This document shows positions 19,824-28,001 of a stretch of 64,000 nt of DNA, one piece after another. This DNA comes from Candidatus Saccharimonadota bacterium. GTDB taxonomy: Bacteria; Patescibacteriota; Saccharimonadia; Saccharimonadales; Saccharimonadaceae. Below the pieces are notes generated by a model. It made no database searches. It was not told the DNA's origin and saw only the letters and a list, made by a program, of their open reading frames with translations. The translations under genes were made by a program, and so were the position numbers. The DNA is taken from contig JAFWMO010000003.1 in assembly GCA_017510705.1 (NCBI GenBank), positions 1 through 64,000 of the forward strand. Direction: 5' to 3'. Numbering within the stretch: the stretch's first letter is position 1; every line of letters starts with the position of its first letter.

Positions 19824-20422
19824 TGTACATAGTGATAGAAGGCCAAGACGGCACAGGGAAGTCTACGCAAGCGAGACTACTAGAAGAATATTACAAAGCC
19901 GCCGGCAAAGAAGTGGTGGTGATGGACGAGCCGGATGGTGATTTGCCACAAGCGCACGATCTTCATGATATGATTCTGACGCGCGGATATGATTTTGAGC
20001 CAATTTCTAATGTGATACTTTTTACGGCGGCACGAGTGGAGCTTTGGAAAAAAATTGCCGAGCCAGTGCTGGCGCGGGGTGGTATTGTGATCTCAGCGCG
20101 CAACTGGTGGTCTACACTCGCATACCAAGGCTATGGTGAGGGTGTATCACGAAACAAGATTATAAAACTTACCAAAGAATTATTGCTAGAACGCTATGTA
20201 CACCCGGACCGTGGCTATATTTTGACGGTATCCGACAAAGTGCGTCTAGAACGACAAAAAGGCCGCGGCAAAGCTACGGAAACTTTTGAAGCCAAACCAG
20301 ATGAATTCCAGCAAAAAGTGAATGCTGCTTACCCACACATCGCAAAAGAGTTTGACGTAAAAATCATTGATGCCTCCGGCACCATTGAAGAAGTATTTGA
20401 GCTAATTAAAGCCACTTTGTAA
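19823..20422 (+). CDS. tmk: Thymidylate kinase
   Basis: A 199-residue dTMP kinase. The P-loop GQDGTGKST is at about residues 8-16 and a charged lid segment (RLERQKGRGK) near residue 140. The usual DR(Y/H) motif is changed to SARNWWSTLAYQG. The ATG at 19823 overlaps the tdk stop (TAATG) behind GGAGG; an in-frame start at 19784 would lie inside tdk and is less likely. The 3' end overlaps the convergent dCMP deaminase gene by 17 nt. Confidence 0.9.
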   Translation: MYIVIEGQDGTGKSTQARLLEEYYKAAGKEVVVMDEPDGDLPQAHDLHDMILTRGYDFEPISNVILFTAARVELWKKIAEPVLARGGIVISARNWWSTLAYQGYGEGVSRNKIIKLTKELLLERYVHPDRGYILTVSDKVRLERQKGRGKATETFEAKPDEFQQKVNAAYPHIAKEFDVKIIDASGTIEEVFELIKATL

Positions 20423-20954
20423 GGCGGGCGTATTCTGCAGAATCCTTGCCGTAGGAATCTAGAATGTCGTCAATGTAAGTTTTGCCGTTGGTTAGATTTA
20501 AGGTCTCTACATTTGGCATGGAAGCGAGCAAGCGAACTACGGCTTCGTCTGTCTCAATATTGGTCATGGATTTTTGGGGGTCGGTAGAATGGGAGTGGAC
20601 GCGAAGTTCTCTATAAACAAAGCGTTTGATACCGGCCTGGAGACAATATTTGAGACAATTATCACAAGTAGCGACACGATTATAAATGGTGCAGCCGCTG
20701 AGGTCTTGGTGGGCAAAAAGCACGGCGTTCATTTCGGAGTGAGTAGCAAAACGATATTTCATTGGGCGCTCGCTAAGCGTGAGCTTTGACTCATCTGCGC
20801 CTTGCACCAAGCCATTATAGCCAAGCGACACTACGCGCTTGTTTTTGTCAACAATTACGCAACCCATTTTGCTGGATGGGTCTTTGCTTTTTAGCGCAAC
20901 CGTTTCGGCGATTTTCATGAAATATTCGTCCCACGAACGTTGTTTTTCGTCCAT
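20406..20954 (-). CDS. dCMP deaminase family protein
   Basis: A 182-residue zinc-dependent deoxycytidylate deaminase (ComEB/DCTD-like). The catalytic HxE is in THSEMNAVLFA and the zinc cysteines are in TCDNCLKYC, slightly different from the usual PCxxC. The reaction makes dUMP from dCMP, fitting beside tdk, tmk and ung in thymidylate metabolism. GGAGG precedes the ATG and a TATAAT lies upstream on the minus strand. The C-terminus overlaps tmk tail to tail. Confidence 0.9.
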   Translation of the reverse strand: MDEKQRSWDEYFMKIAETVALKSKDPSSKMGCVIVDKNKRVVSLGYNGLVQGADESKLTLSERPMKYRFATHSEMNAVLFAHQDLSGCTIYNRVATCDNCLKYCLQAGIKRFVYRELRVHSHSTDPQKSMTNIETDEAVVRLLASMPNVETLNLTNGKTYIDDILDSYGKDSAEYARLTKWL

Positions 20955-21000
20955 TTTTCCTCCAATCTTCTCTATTATAGCATGTTTTTCTAGTGGGGGG

Positions 21001-21030
21001 TTGTAATTTTTACAAAAATGTGACTATAAT
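21001..21030 (+). promoter_or_regulatory. Promoter of the cutinase-VWA gene
   Basis: TTGTAA and TATAAT are spaced by 18 bp, followed by an AAGGAG ribosome site before the ATG at 21059. This is a conventional leader. Confidence 0.55.
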
Positions 21031-21058
21031 TTTGCACCATTAAAATAAGGAGTAAAAA

Positions 21059-22771
21059 ATGCGAGGAAAAAATCTAATACTAACTTTAATAATTTTGGCA
21101 GGAATGGTGCCAAATATTGTATTTTCGCGAGACGCGGGGGCGGAAAAATGTCCGGACCTACGCGTGGTGTTTGCGAGAGGCTCTGGCTCGAGCATGGATG
21201 ATGATGAAAATTATAATGAGTTTCGGCTTAGTATTGAAGAAAAATTGGTCGGTACCAATATAGACTACGAATTTATCAATTTGGACTACCCGGCGGTAGG
21301 AATAAACAATCTCGGCGTGCTACTAGGTGCGTATTTTGGCGCGGGGGAAACGTATGAATTTGGTGATAGCGTGAAGTCTGGTGTGAAAAAACTTGACAAT
21401 CTGGTAAATGGCAGCTGCGCCAATACCAAATATGTGCTAGGTGGATATTCGCAGGGAGCAATGGTAGTAAGCCGAGCGCTGGGTAGCCTGAGCGCAGACC
21501 GTATTATATATGCGGCAACTTTTGGCGATCCAAAATTATATCTACCGGAAGGAGCAGGGATAATTCCAGCAGCTTGCAAAAATGAAAATTTGTCGGACTA
21601 CCGAATGTATGTGCCGGATTGCCGAGCGTACAAAGGAATGCTAGGATCTTACCAACCGTACCAGCCCGAGGCTTATATCGGCAAACTTGGCACCTGGTGC
21701 AACAAAGGTGACATTATGTGTAGCTCACACCTTAATATTTCGGACCACCTGGCATATGTAGCGGATGGACTCTACGAAGACGCTTCGCGGGTAATTTTTG
21801 ACAAAATTGCAAAGGCTTTTGGTATAGAAAACAATTATTCGTCGCCACACGATACAGCGATTTTGATTGACACAACTGGCTCAATGGAAACTTTGATTGA
21901 CAAATACAAGGCCGAAGCACTAAGACTCACCCAAGAAACTTTGGGGAAAGGTGGACGCGTAGCGTTGTTTGAATACCGAGATATTGAGGATATGCCTTTG
22001 CCGCTAGAACATTGTAATTTCAAAACTTGCACGCTGGAAAAATTTGAAAGTGAACTTGAGAGTCTGCAAACTGAAGATGGTGGCGACACGCCAGAATCAA
22101 TGCTGTCCGCTTCTCTAAATGTGATGCGCACGCTTGAGTGGAAACAAGGCGCGACTAAAACGCTAATAGTGCTAACCGATAGCGGATATCATAGCCCAGA
22201 CCGCGACGGGACCACAGTACTAGACGTAATAAATGCTAGCCGAAGCATAGACCCAGTGTATATTTATGTAGTAGGTGACCCAGTGAGTGAGGAAAGCTAC
22301 CGCGAAATTACCGAAGCTACAGGCGGAAGATTTTTGTCTATCAATGGCGATTTGGCTGGACTAACTAATGAAGTTTTGGAAAGATATGAGAGCCTGCCGA
22401 GAGTAGAAACGACTTCCGAATCTAGCGAAAAACCCATTTTGCACATAGTGAGTGCGGAAAAAAATTCGGAAAACGAAACAAAAATAAAAATAGAAACTAA
22501 CGGTGCGCGAGTCTTGGTGGTGATAAATGATGCGGTAGTGGGAGAAACTACGGAAAAAGAATTTGTCGTAAGTGGACTAAAAGGTGATGTAAACGAAATT
22601 TTGCTAGTGCCACTAGGCGAGGATGTGCGCGGAGATGGCGTAAAAATAAATGTAACCGGTGCCGGATATGGCAGTAATGATGGAAGCAATGTCGGTGGCG
22701 ATGCTGGCGACATGTTGGTGCCTTTGGCACCAAATACGGGCATGAAAAAAGCCCAGCAAATTAGTTGCTAG
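21059..22771 (+). CDS. Secreted cutinase-like hydrolase fused to a VWA domain
   Basis: A 570-residue exported protein. The signal peptide covers about residues 1-27. Residues about 30-255 resemble the cutinase family (alpha/beta serine esterases): FARGSGS, the nucleophile in GGYSQGA, Asp in CNKGDIMC and His in SDHLAY form the expected triad, and paired cysteines match actinobacterial cutinases. Residues about 260-450 are a von Willebrand A domain with a metal site (DTTGSM). A Thr/Glu linker and a beta-type domain follow. The end reads LAPNTG plus nine residues, like a sorting signal without its membrane anchor. A secreted esterase could act on lipids of a host cell, but the substrate is unknown. 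Confidence 0.82.
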   Translation: MRGKNLILTLIILAGMVPNIVFSRDAGAEKCPDLRVVFARGSGSSMDDDENYNEFRLSIEEKLVGTNIDYEFINLDYPAVGINNLGVLLGAYFGAGETYEFGDSVKSGVKKLDNLVNGSCANTKYVLGGYSQGAMVVSRALGSLSADRIIYAATFGDPKLYLPEGAGIIPAACKNENLSDYRMYVPDCRAYKGMLGSYQPYQPEAYIGKLGTWCNKGDIMCSSHLNISDHLAYVADGLYEDASRVIFDKIAKAFGIENNYSSPHDTAILIDTTGSMETLIDKYKAEALRLTQETLGKGGRVALFEYRDIEDMPLPLEHCNFKTCTLEKFESELESLQTEDGGDTPESMLSASLNVMRTLEWKQGATKTLIVLTDSGYHSPDRDGTTVLDVINASRSIDPVYIYVVGDPVSEESYREITEATGGRFLSINGDLAGLTNEVLERYESLPRVETTSESSEKPILHIVSAEKNSENETKIKIETNGARVLVVINDAVVGETTEKEFVVSGLKGDVNEILLVPLGEDVRGDGVKINVTGAGYGSNDGSNVGGDAGDMLVPLAPNTGMKKAQQISC

Positions 22772-22777
22772 GCTTTA
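22746..22777. terminator. Bidirectional terminator between convergent genes
   Basis: Arms AAAGCCCAGCAA and TTGCTAGGCTTT pair around ATTAG. The hairpin contains the last codons of both convergent genes. Confidence 0.6.
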
Positions 22778-23309
22778 CATCCTCATCCCAAGCGCCATCC
22801 GCATCTGCATCTACAAGCTCGTGCTCGCCATCTGCATCTGCCCAGCTGAGCGAGACACTAGCGAGCTCTACCTTGCGGCCAGCTTTGCGGTATTGCGAAG
22901 ATACCATAGATGCCGCTATGCTATGCGCTAATTTATAGCGGGCAGTTTCTCGGTTGACATTCTTTTCTATCCCCGGGATACTGCCACCATAAATGTAACT
23001 ATCCACCAACTCATCGCCGTCTATTAGATAATACGCAAAGACATTAAACTCCATACCTTTTTGTATCGCGCTGGCGATAAGTGCAGCTTCCTGCTCAGAT
23101 GCCCGCCACAAAGGCTCGTCGTCTATGAGACGCCTAGTGGCATCTGCCACACTATGCCATTGGGCGAGGTCGGCGACTTCCTCCGGTGTGGGTTCTTGGG
23201 ATTTTTTATAGTTGGTGTACTTAATAAATCCAACTATTCCCACAATAAACACCACCGCGAAGATCGCAAGTAGTGTTATATTGAATTGTTTCCTTGTCAT
23301 AGGTATCAT
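22761..23309 (-). CDS. Membrane-anchored protein of unknown function
   Basis: A 182-residue protein with one N-terminal membrane segment (about residues 9-29) and a predicted outside portion. I do not recognise the domain. The sequence has a central Ala/Ser region with short helices and an acidic C-terminus rich in Asp-Ala repeats (DADGEHELVDADADGAWDED), possibly calcium-binding. The start is supported by GGAGGG six bases upstream and an extended -10 (TGCTATAAT) at about 23361-23369. It overlaps the cutinase-VWA gene by 11 nt. Confidence 0.7.
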   Translation of the reverse strand: MIPMTRKQFNITLLAIFAVVFIVGIVGFIKYTNYKKSQEPTPEEVADLAQWHSVADATRRLIDDEPLWRASEQEAALIASAIQKGMEFNVFAYYLIDGDELVDSYIYGGSIPGIEKNVNRETARYKLAHSIAASMVSSQYRKAGRKVELASVSLSWADADGEHELVDADADGAWDEDVKPSN

Positions 23310-23398
23310 ATCATCCCTCCTCTCTGATATATCCCAGACATTTTAAATGTACATCTTCTAATTATAGCATGCTAGAGAGAAAAAGTCAATTTACGCTA

Positions 23399-23427
23399 TT
23401 GACCAAGGCTACTAAGTATGGTATATT
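23399..23427 (+). promoter_or_regulatory. Promoter of the unknown gene at 23514
   Basis: TTGACC (23399-23404) and TATATT (23422-23427) are spaced by 17 bp. A small hairpin (CTAGAC/GTCTAG) follows in the leader. Confidence 0.6.
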
Positions 23428-23513
23428 TGAACTCTAGACTTAAATTTTTGCGAGGTCTAGTGCAGTTTAAAAACTTGGCAAAAAGAAAAAAACAAAAAGG
23501 AGGGTTTGTTTTT

Positions 23514-24278
23514 ATGAAGAAATGCAAAGAAAAACTTACGAAGACACAGAAGGCGAGGCTGCAGGCACAGTTTGACTATGCTACCGATATGCTAAAGAGA
23601 GAAGACATCGCGGGAGTGAGAGAGATGGTTCAAGACGGCTGGAAAGACATGATACAGTTATTCGACGCTAAAACTGTGGTAAAAATGGTTCATCCCATTA
23701 CGTTATTACAGAATTACGAATTCTTGTGTGAAAGGGAAAAAAATATACGCGCCGCTCAAGAATTTCTCAAACAGGTGTTGTCCGATCCACTGACGAGCGA
23801 ATTTGAGACAATACTTGAATGCTACACGGATGAGCTTCGAACATTCGGCATTGACCCTGATATCTATTCAGACAATTTCGCAAAACATTACGCAAAAGAT
23901 TTCATTATAGAGATTGATAATCTACCTGAAATCTTGAGTGCAAATAAGCTGATTGCAAATGTCAAGATGAGAGATATTCTCGACGAGGCTAGCTATTCGT
24001 ATTTTGGGTTTGAAGATTTCTTGAAGGGGTTTATCGTAGCAGGCGGAGACGCATCTATGCTGGCAGCGAAATTCCTCGACGAAATCGGATATTCTTGCGA
24101 ATACGATGAATTTAGCGCATTATTCGATTTGCTTGAAGCTGGGTGCGACATTGATGTCGTGCATCTTGCGGATTGTGTAGATGTTAACATTCTTAATAAT
24201 GAAGACAAGAATAGGTGCTACAGGATTTTGAAAGAAAACGGTGCTGATCGGACGATTCTTGCACGCTTTGCCGCATAA
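23514..24278 (+). CDS. Unknown helical protein
   Basis: A 254-residue protein of unknown function. The start at 23514 is chosen because AAGGAGGG lies ten bases upstream; an in-frame start at 23418 has no such site and sits at the promoter. The protein is mostly helical with no signal peptide or membrane segment. Its C-terminal half (LLEAGCDIDVVHLADCVDV, then ILKENGADRTIL) has the feel of ankyrin-like repeats, which is only an impression. It has its own promoter and terminator and a strong ribosome site, unlike the neighbouring leaderless housekeeping genes. Confidence 0.7.
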   Translation: MKKCKEKLTKTQKARLQAQFDYATDMLKREDIAGVREMVQDGWKDMIQLFDAKTVVKMVHPITLLQNYEFLCEREKNIRAAQEFLKQVLSDPLTSEFETILECYTDELRTFGIDPDIYSDNFAKHYAKDFIIEIDNLPEILSANKLIANVKMRDILDEASYSYFGFEDFLKGFIVAGGDASMLAAKFLDEIGYSCEYDEFSALFDLLEAGCDIDVVHLADCVDVNILNNEDKNRCYRILKENGADRTILARFAA

Positions 24279-24310
24279 AAAATACTTTACTTCGTAAAAT
24301 TGCCAAGTTA

Positions 24311-24336
24311 AGGGAGCTAGGGTTAGCTCCCTTTTT
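24311..24336 (+). terminator. Terminator of the unknown gene at 23514
   Basis: Perfect 8-bp stem GGGAGCTA/TAGCTCCC with loop GGGT and a TTTTT tail. Confidence 0.9.
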
Positions 24337-24380
24337 AATGCCTTTGTTTTTGTGAACTGGACTTTCCCTAGAAAAGGTGG

Positions 24381-24386
24381 TATAAT
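24381..24386 (+). promoter_or_regulatory. -10 box of typA
   Basis: TATAAT ends 7 nt before the typA ATG at 24394, with no ribosome site between. Confidence 0.6.
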
Positions 24387-24393
24387 AACACTT

Positions 24394-26211
24394 ATGACTT
24401 TGAGCAAAGATATGATACGTAATGTGGCAATTATTGCGCACGTCGATCACGGCAAAACTACCCTTGTAGATGGGCTTCTTAAGCAGTCCCATACTTTTCG
24501 CGATAACCAGGCCGAAATGCAACAAACCCTGATTATGGACTCTATGGACCAGGAACACGAGCGTGGCATTACGATTACCGCAAAACAAACTTGCGTGTAT
24601 TATAACGGGTACAAGATTAATATTATCGATACCCCTGGCCACGCCGATTTTTCGGGTGAGGTGGAGCGCACACTTAATATGGCAGATGGCGTATTTCTAA
24701 TTGTGGACGCGCAAGAAGGCCCGATGCCACAGACTAAATTTGTGTTGTCTAAGGCGCTAGACTTGAAGCTAAAACCAGTGGTGATTATCAATAAAATTGA
24801 TAAGCCAGCAGCTCGTATCGAAGAAGTTTTGTCTGAAGTGGAAAGTTTGTTCCTGGAGCTTGCGACTGATGAATCACAGCTTAATTACCCAGTGTATTAT
24901 GCAATTGCTCGCGAGGGCAAGGCTGGCAAGACTACCGATCTAGATGATGATCTTCATGTGATTTTTGAGTCTATTATTAATGACATTCCGGCACCTTCGG
25001 TAGATCCCTCGGCTGAATCGGCGCAGCTTTTAGTAGCGGCACTTGCTGCCGATAATTATCTTGGCAAATATTGTATCGGTAAGATTTTCCGTGGCAAACT
25101 CAAAAAAGGCCAAAGCGTCAAAATTTTACATAACGAACAGGCTAAAACCGCAAAAATCGACAACCTCTTTGTCTATAAAGGCCTCGCGAAAGAAGAAGTG
25201 CAGGAAGCAATTGCTGGCGACATCGTAGCTGTAACCGGTGTGGGCGAAGCCAATATTGGTGACACTATTGCCACCGGCGACAATCCAGAAGCGCTTCCTA
25301 CTATCGAACTTGAGGCCCCAACTCTTTCTATCTATATTGGGCCAAATACTTCGCCACTCAAGGGCCGTGAAGGCGAATTTACGACTTCACGCCAAATTGC
25401 CGAGAGGCTTGAACGTGAGCTAGAGACCAACATTGCTCTAAAAATTCAGCCGGATGGACTTGGCTACAAAGTTTCTGGCCGTGGCGAGCTTCACCTGTCT
25501 GTGCTTATTGAGACTATGCGCCGCGAAGGCTACGAGCTAGAGGCTGGTCGCCCGGAAGTGGTTTATAAAGAAATTGATGGTGTGAAATGCGAGCCGATCG
25601 AGAGCCTAACCATAGAGGTAGCTCCGGAATTTGTGGGCGCAGTATCGCAAGAACTTGGTATCCGCAAGGCCGAAATGAAATCACAGGAAATCACTTCTTC
25701 TGGTGCAACTAGATTTGTTTACGAAATCTCTACCGCAGCACTCATTGGCCTTCGCAATAGCCTGCTTACCGCTACTAAAGGCACCGTGATTATGTCTAGT
25801 ATTCCATCCGGATATCGTCCGAGTGAAGGTAAGTACAAACCAGAGCGCAATGGTGCTCTCGTGTCATTTGAGGATGGCGTTTCTACTGCTTATGCGCTTG
25901 ATGCCGCACAAGCGCGTGGGATTCTCTATATTCCACCACAAGTGCCAGTTTACCAAGGTATGATTGTAGGGCTTTCCAACAAAAAGGATGACCTAGATAT
26001 TAATATCTGTCGTGAAAAACAGCTTACTAATATGCGCACTCACGCATCCGACGGCGCAATTCAGCTTACTCCATATACGCAATTATCTCTAGAACAATGC
26101 TTGGATTTCTTGCTTGATGACGAACTCTTGGAAGTTACTCCAAAGTCTCTACGTCTCCGCAAGCGTCAGTTAGACCCAATTAAGAGAAAGCGCGAAAACC
26201 GTGCTAATTGA
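24394..26211 (+). CDS. typA: Translational GTPase TypA/BipA
   Basis: A 605-residue ribosome-associated GTPase. The start at 24394 (MTLSKDMIRNVAIIAHVDHGKTT) matches the family's N-terminus and sits just after the -10 box. G motifs are AHVDHGKTT, the switch DSMDQEHERGIT, DTPGHADF and NKID. Domains II, III and V and the C-terminal TypA-specific region (residues about 490-600, ending in RKRQLDP) are present. TypA helps ribosome assembly and stress adaptation. It overlaps tatD by 11 nt. Confidence 0.97.
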   Translation: MTLSKDMIRNVAIIAHVDHGKTTLVDGLLKQSHTFRDNQAEMQQTLIMDSMDQEHERGITITAKQTCVYYNGYKINIIDTPGHADFSGEVERTLNMADGVFLIVDAQEGPMPQTKFVLSKALDLKLKPVVIINKIDKPAARIEEVLSEVESLFLELATDESQLNYPVYYAIAREGKAGKTTDLDDDLHVIFESIINDIPAPSVDPSAESAQLLVAALAADNYLGKYCIGKIFRGKLKKGQSVKILHNEQAKTAKIDNLFVYKGLAKEEVQEAIAGDIVAVTGVGEANIGDTIATGDNPEALPTIELEAPTLSIYIGPNTSPLKGREGEFTTSRQIAERLERELETNIALKIQPDGLGYKVSGRGELHLSVLIETMRREGYELEAGRPEVVYKEIDGVKCEPIESLTIEVAPEFVGAVSQELGIRKAEMKSQEITSSGATRFVYEISTAALIGLRNSLLTATKGTVIMSSIPSGYRPSEGKYKPERNGALVSFEDGVSTAYALDAAQARGILYIPPQVPVYQGMIVGLSNKKDDLDINICREKQLTNMRTHASDGAIQLTPYTQLSLEQCLDFLLDDELLEVTPKSLRLRKRQLDPIKRKRENRAN

Positions 26212-27028
26212 CACTCATTGCCATCTGCACGATAGAGAATTCTTCTCCGCAGAGCAAGCGGAGAAAATGCTTGTTCGCGCACATGAAAATGGGGTAAAGA
26301 AGATTGTTTGTATCGGGACTAGTCACGAGGACTCTTTAGCGGCGCGTGATTTTGCCGAGGCCCATAATGATGTTTATTGGACCTACGGCATACACCCAGA
26401 ACATGCTTCGGGGGTCCTGTCCGATGTTTCCAACTCGGGGTCGCGTCGCTCGCTCCCGTCGCCATGGGCGGCCGGCGCTAATCCTCGGCTTGCCAGCCTC
26501 CGGACCCTCCTTCGCTCGGATATATCGACCACCCCCTCTTCTAAGCTTGTTGCGATTGGCGAGGTAGGTCTAGACTATCATTATGAGGGTTACGATAGAG
26601 ACGCGCAGATTAAACTATTTCGTGAGATGCTTGAGCTTGCAAGAGATAATGATTTGCCGGTATCTTTTCATGTGCGCGAGGCGTTTGATGACTTTTTTGA
26701 AATCGTAAAGGATTTTCCAGAGGTGAGGGGCGTGGTACATAGCTTTACGGATAGCAAAAAGGTTCTAAAACGTATTTTGAACGAAACGGACTACTTTGTG
26801 GGCGTAAATGGACTGGCGACTTACTCTACTTTACCGACTCCACCACTAGAGAGAATTGTGCTAGAAACGGATGCTCCGTTCTTGACTCCTGTGCCATTTC
26901 GTGGTATAATTAATGAGTGTGCCTATATTCGCAACATTGCCGAGTGGCTAAGCGAAAAATTAGGTGAAGATTTTAGCACTATAGAGAGGGAAACCACCAA
27001 AAATGCAGAACGATTATACCGTATTTAA
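26201..27028 (+). CDS. tatD: TatD family metal-dependent hydrolase with an in-frame palindromic insert
   Basis: A 275-residue TatD-type TIM-barrel hydrolase, probably a 3'-5' DNA exonuclease. Metal ligands are visible in DTHCHLHD at the N-terminus, the Glu in GEVGLDYH, HVRE, VHSF and the Asp in ETDAPFL. The start is GTG, overlapping the typA stop. Between the HPEHAS loop and KLVAIGEVG there are about 44 extra, Ser/Pro/Arg-rich residues. They are encoded by a GC-rich palindromic element (26410-26536) that keeps the frame. A TatD protein without it would be near 230 residues. The insert sits at a surface loop before a conserved strand. Confidence 0.92.
   Translation: MLIDTHCHLHDREFFSAEQAEKMLVRAHENGVKKIVCIGTSHEDSLAARDFAEAHNDVYWTYGIHPEHASGVLSDVSNSGSRRSLPSPWAAGANPRLASLRTLLRSDISTTPSSKLVAIGEVGLDYHYEGYDRDAQIKLFREMLELARDNDLPVSFHVREAFDDFFEIVKDFPEVRGVVHSFTDSKKVLKRILNETDYFVGVNGLATYSTLPTPPLERIVLETDAPFLTPVPFRGIINECAYIRNIAEWLSEKLGEDFSTIERETTKNAERLYRI
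26410..26536 (+). repeat. In-frame palindromic element, copy A (tatD)
   Basis: A GC-rich block of about 127 bp shared with four other genes in the window, here in sense orientation relative to its host gene. It carries the common core (AACTCGGGGTCGCGTC, later GGCGCTAATCCTCG) and a small hairpin GGCT-TGCC-AGCC. The outer ends (GGGGGT... and ...ACCCCC) form an imperfect inverted repeat. No stop codon occurs in the host frame. Confidence 0.85.
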
Positions 27029-27182
27029 TATACCGGCAAGAGCCTTTGCTGAGGCGGAAAATTTTGACACGGTAAAATCTGAAGAGGAAACAAAACCTGA
27101 AACTAAGTTTTCTGAACCAATCTATAAAGAATTAAACGAAATCGCTGAGGAGCTTGAAGAATGCCGTTTAAGAAATTGCTAA
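27003..27182 (+). CDS. Small acidic protein, 59 residues
   Basis: A 59-codon frame overlapping the end of tatD by 26 nt and the start of the next gene by 22 nt. The product is acidic (many Glu) with a Phe/Ala-rich start and no membrane segment; I recognise no family. It bridges the 132-bp space that would otherwise be empty in a tightly packed run, which is the main support. Without a clear ribosome site it remains a prediction. Confidence 0.5.
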   Translation: MQNDYTVFNIPARAFAEAENFDTVKSEEETKPETKFSEPIYKELNEIAEELEECRLRNC

Positions 27183-27547
27183 AATCTCCTTTTAATGTTT
27201 TTAGAATTGCGCCGCCGATACCGGAACATTATTCTAATAAACTGACTTATGATGAGCTCGTGAATGCCGAGAGTGTGTATGGCCGGACGATTTTTGGACC
27301 AATCCCGGCGGGCCACCAACGCGAGTTTTTTGAACATCGCAAAAATATATGGATTTGGCATGAAAGCTGGACCGACGTAAGTGGGCAAATAATCAACCAA
27401 ACGATTCGCTACGAAGTGCGCCCAACTGGCGTGTTTAAAAAGGCTGCCGGTGATACTTACCGTAAAATTGAGGGCAAAGAGCTAGATAATTTTGTGAATG
27501 CAGCCAAAACTTATCTCAAACTTGTAAAAATAAATTTGTATAATTAG
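27161..27547 (+). CDS. Conserved-type hypothetical protein
   Basis: A 128-residue soluble protein with no recognised domain. It has a basic start, an aromatic-rich middle (NIWIWHESWTDVSGQ) and a lysine-rich helix at the C-terminus. GAGGAGC lies about ten bases upstream of the ATG within the preceding small frame. Its place directly after tatD and the 59-residue frame suggests cotranscription. No function can be inferred. Confidence 0.7.
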   Translation: MPFKKLLKSPFNVFRIAPPIPEHYSNKLTYDELVNAESVYGRTIFGPIPAGHQREFFEHRKNIWIWHESWTDVSGQIINQTIRYEVRPTGVFKKAAGDTYRKIEGKELDNFVNAAKTYLKLVKINLYN

Positions 27548-27557
27548 AAAATTTTGT

Positions 27558-27563
27558 TACAAT
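27558..27563 (+). promoter_or_regulatory. -10 box of the membrane-anchored gene at 27570
   Basis: TACAAT ends 6 nt before the ATG, again without a ribosome site. Confidence 0.5.
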
Positions 27564-27569
27564 TAGCTT

Positions 27570-28001
27570 ATGAATAGAAAGAAAACTGCTCTAATTGTAT
27601 CAATACTTGGTTTTGTTATGCTGGCTGTTGGGCTGGCATTTTTGCTAATAAGGCTACTTGGCAAGCCAGACACGCGTGATGCGGAATATTTAGTGGAAAT
27701 TGGCCAATGGGCAGAGCAGGATGAAGACGGCGTAATTTGGAATTTTACCGAGATCGGCAAAGGTAAACTTACGACCAACAACCACAAAAACGATTACGAT
27801 TTTATCTGGGCGATTGAAGGGGAAACGCTAAAAATTGAGACAAAGTGGCTATATGATCTGAATAATGACTATACATACAAGTTGGATCAGGGCGAGAAAA
27901 AGCTCACGCTTACTGCTGGCGATAACGAATATGTATTTCTAGCCGACGTCAATCTCGATACCACAGGTAGCGTTGATGCCGAGGTTGCTGAGGATAACTA
28001 A
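27570..28001 (+). CDS. Membrane-anchored small beta domain protein
   Basis: A 143-residue protein with one N-terminal membrane segment (about residues 8-30) and an outside domain. The pattern W..DEDGVIWNFTEIGKGKLT, then DYDFIWAIEGETLKIE, resembles lipocalin-like small beta domains such as DUF5640, which is a weak impression. The acidic tail has no recognised motif. The 3' end overlaps the convergent DUF1846 gene by 63 nt, an unusually long tail-to-tail overlap here. Confidence 0.7.
   Translation: MNRKKTALIVSILGFVMLAVGLAFLLIRLLGKPDTRDAEYLVEIGQWAEQDEDGVIWNFTEIGKGKLTTNNHKNDYDFIWAIEGETLKIETKWLYDLNNDYTYKLDQGEKKLTLTAGDNEYVFLADVNLDTTGSVDAEVAEDN

Noticed and set aside
24352-24394. Upstream in-frame start for typA adding 14 residues
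   Set aside because: The extension overlaps the -10 box, and the family N-terminus fits the ATG at 24394. The same reasoning rejects upstream starts of the desulfurase, alaS, gap and recG genes.
19223-26211. UGA recoded as Gly
   Set aside because: ung, typA, trmD and rluB end in TGA at the expected family C-terminus, so the standard bacterial code applies.
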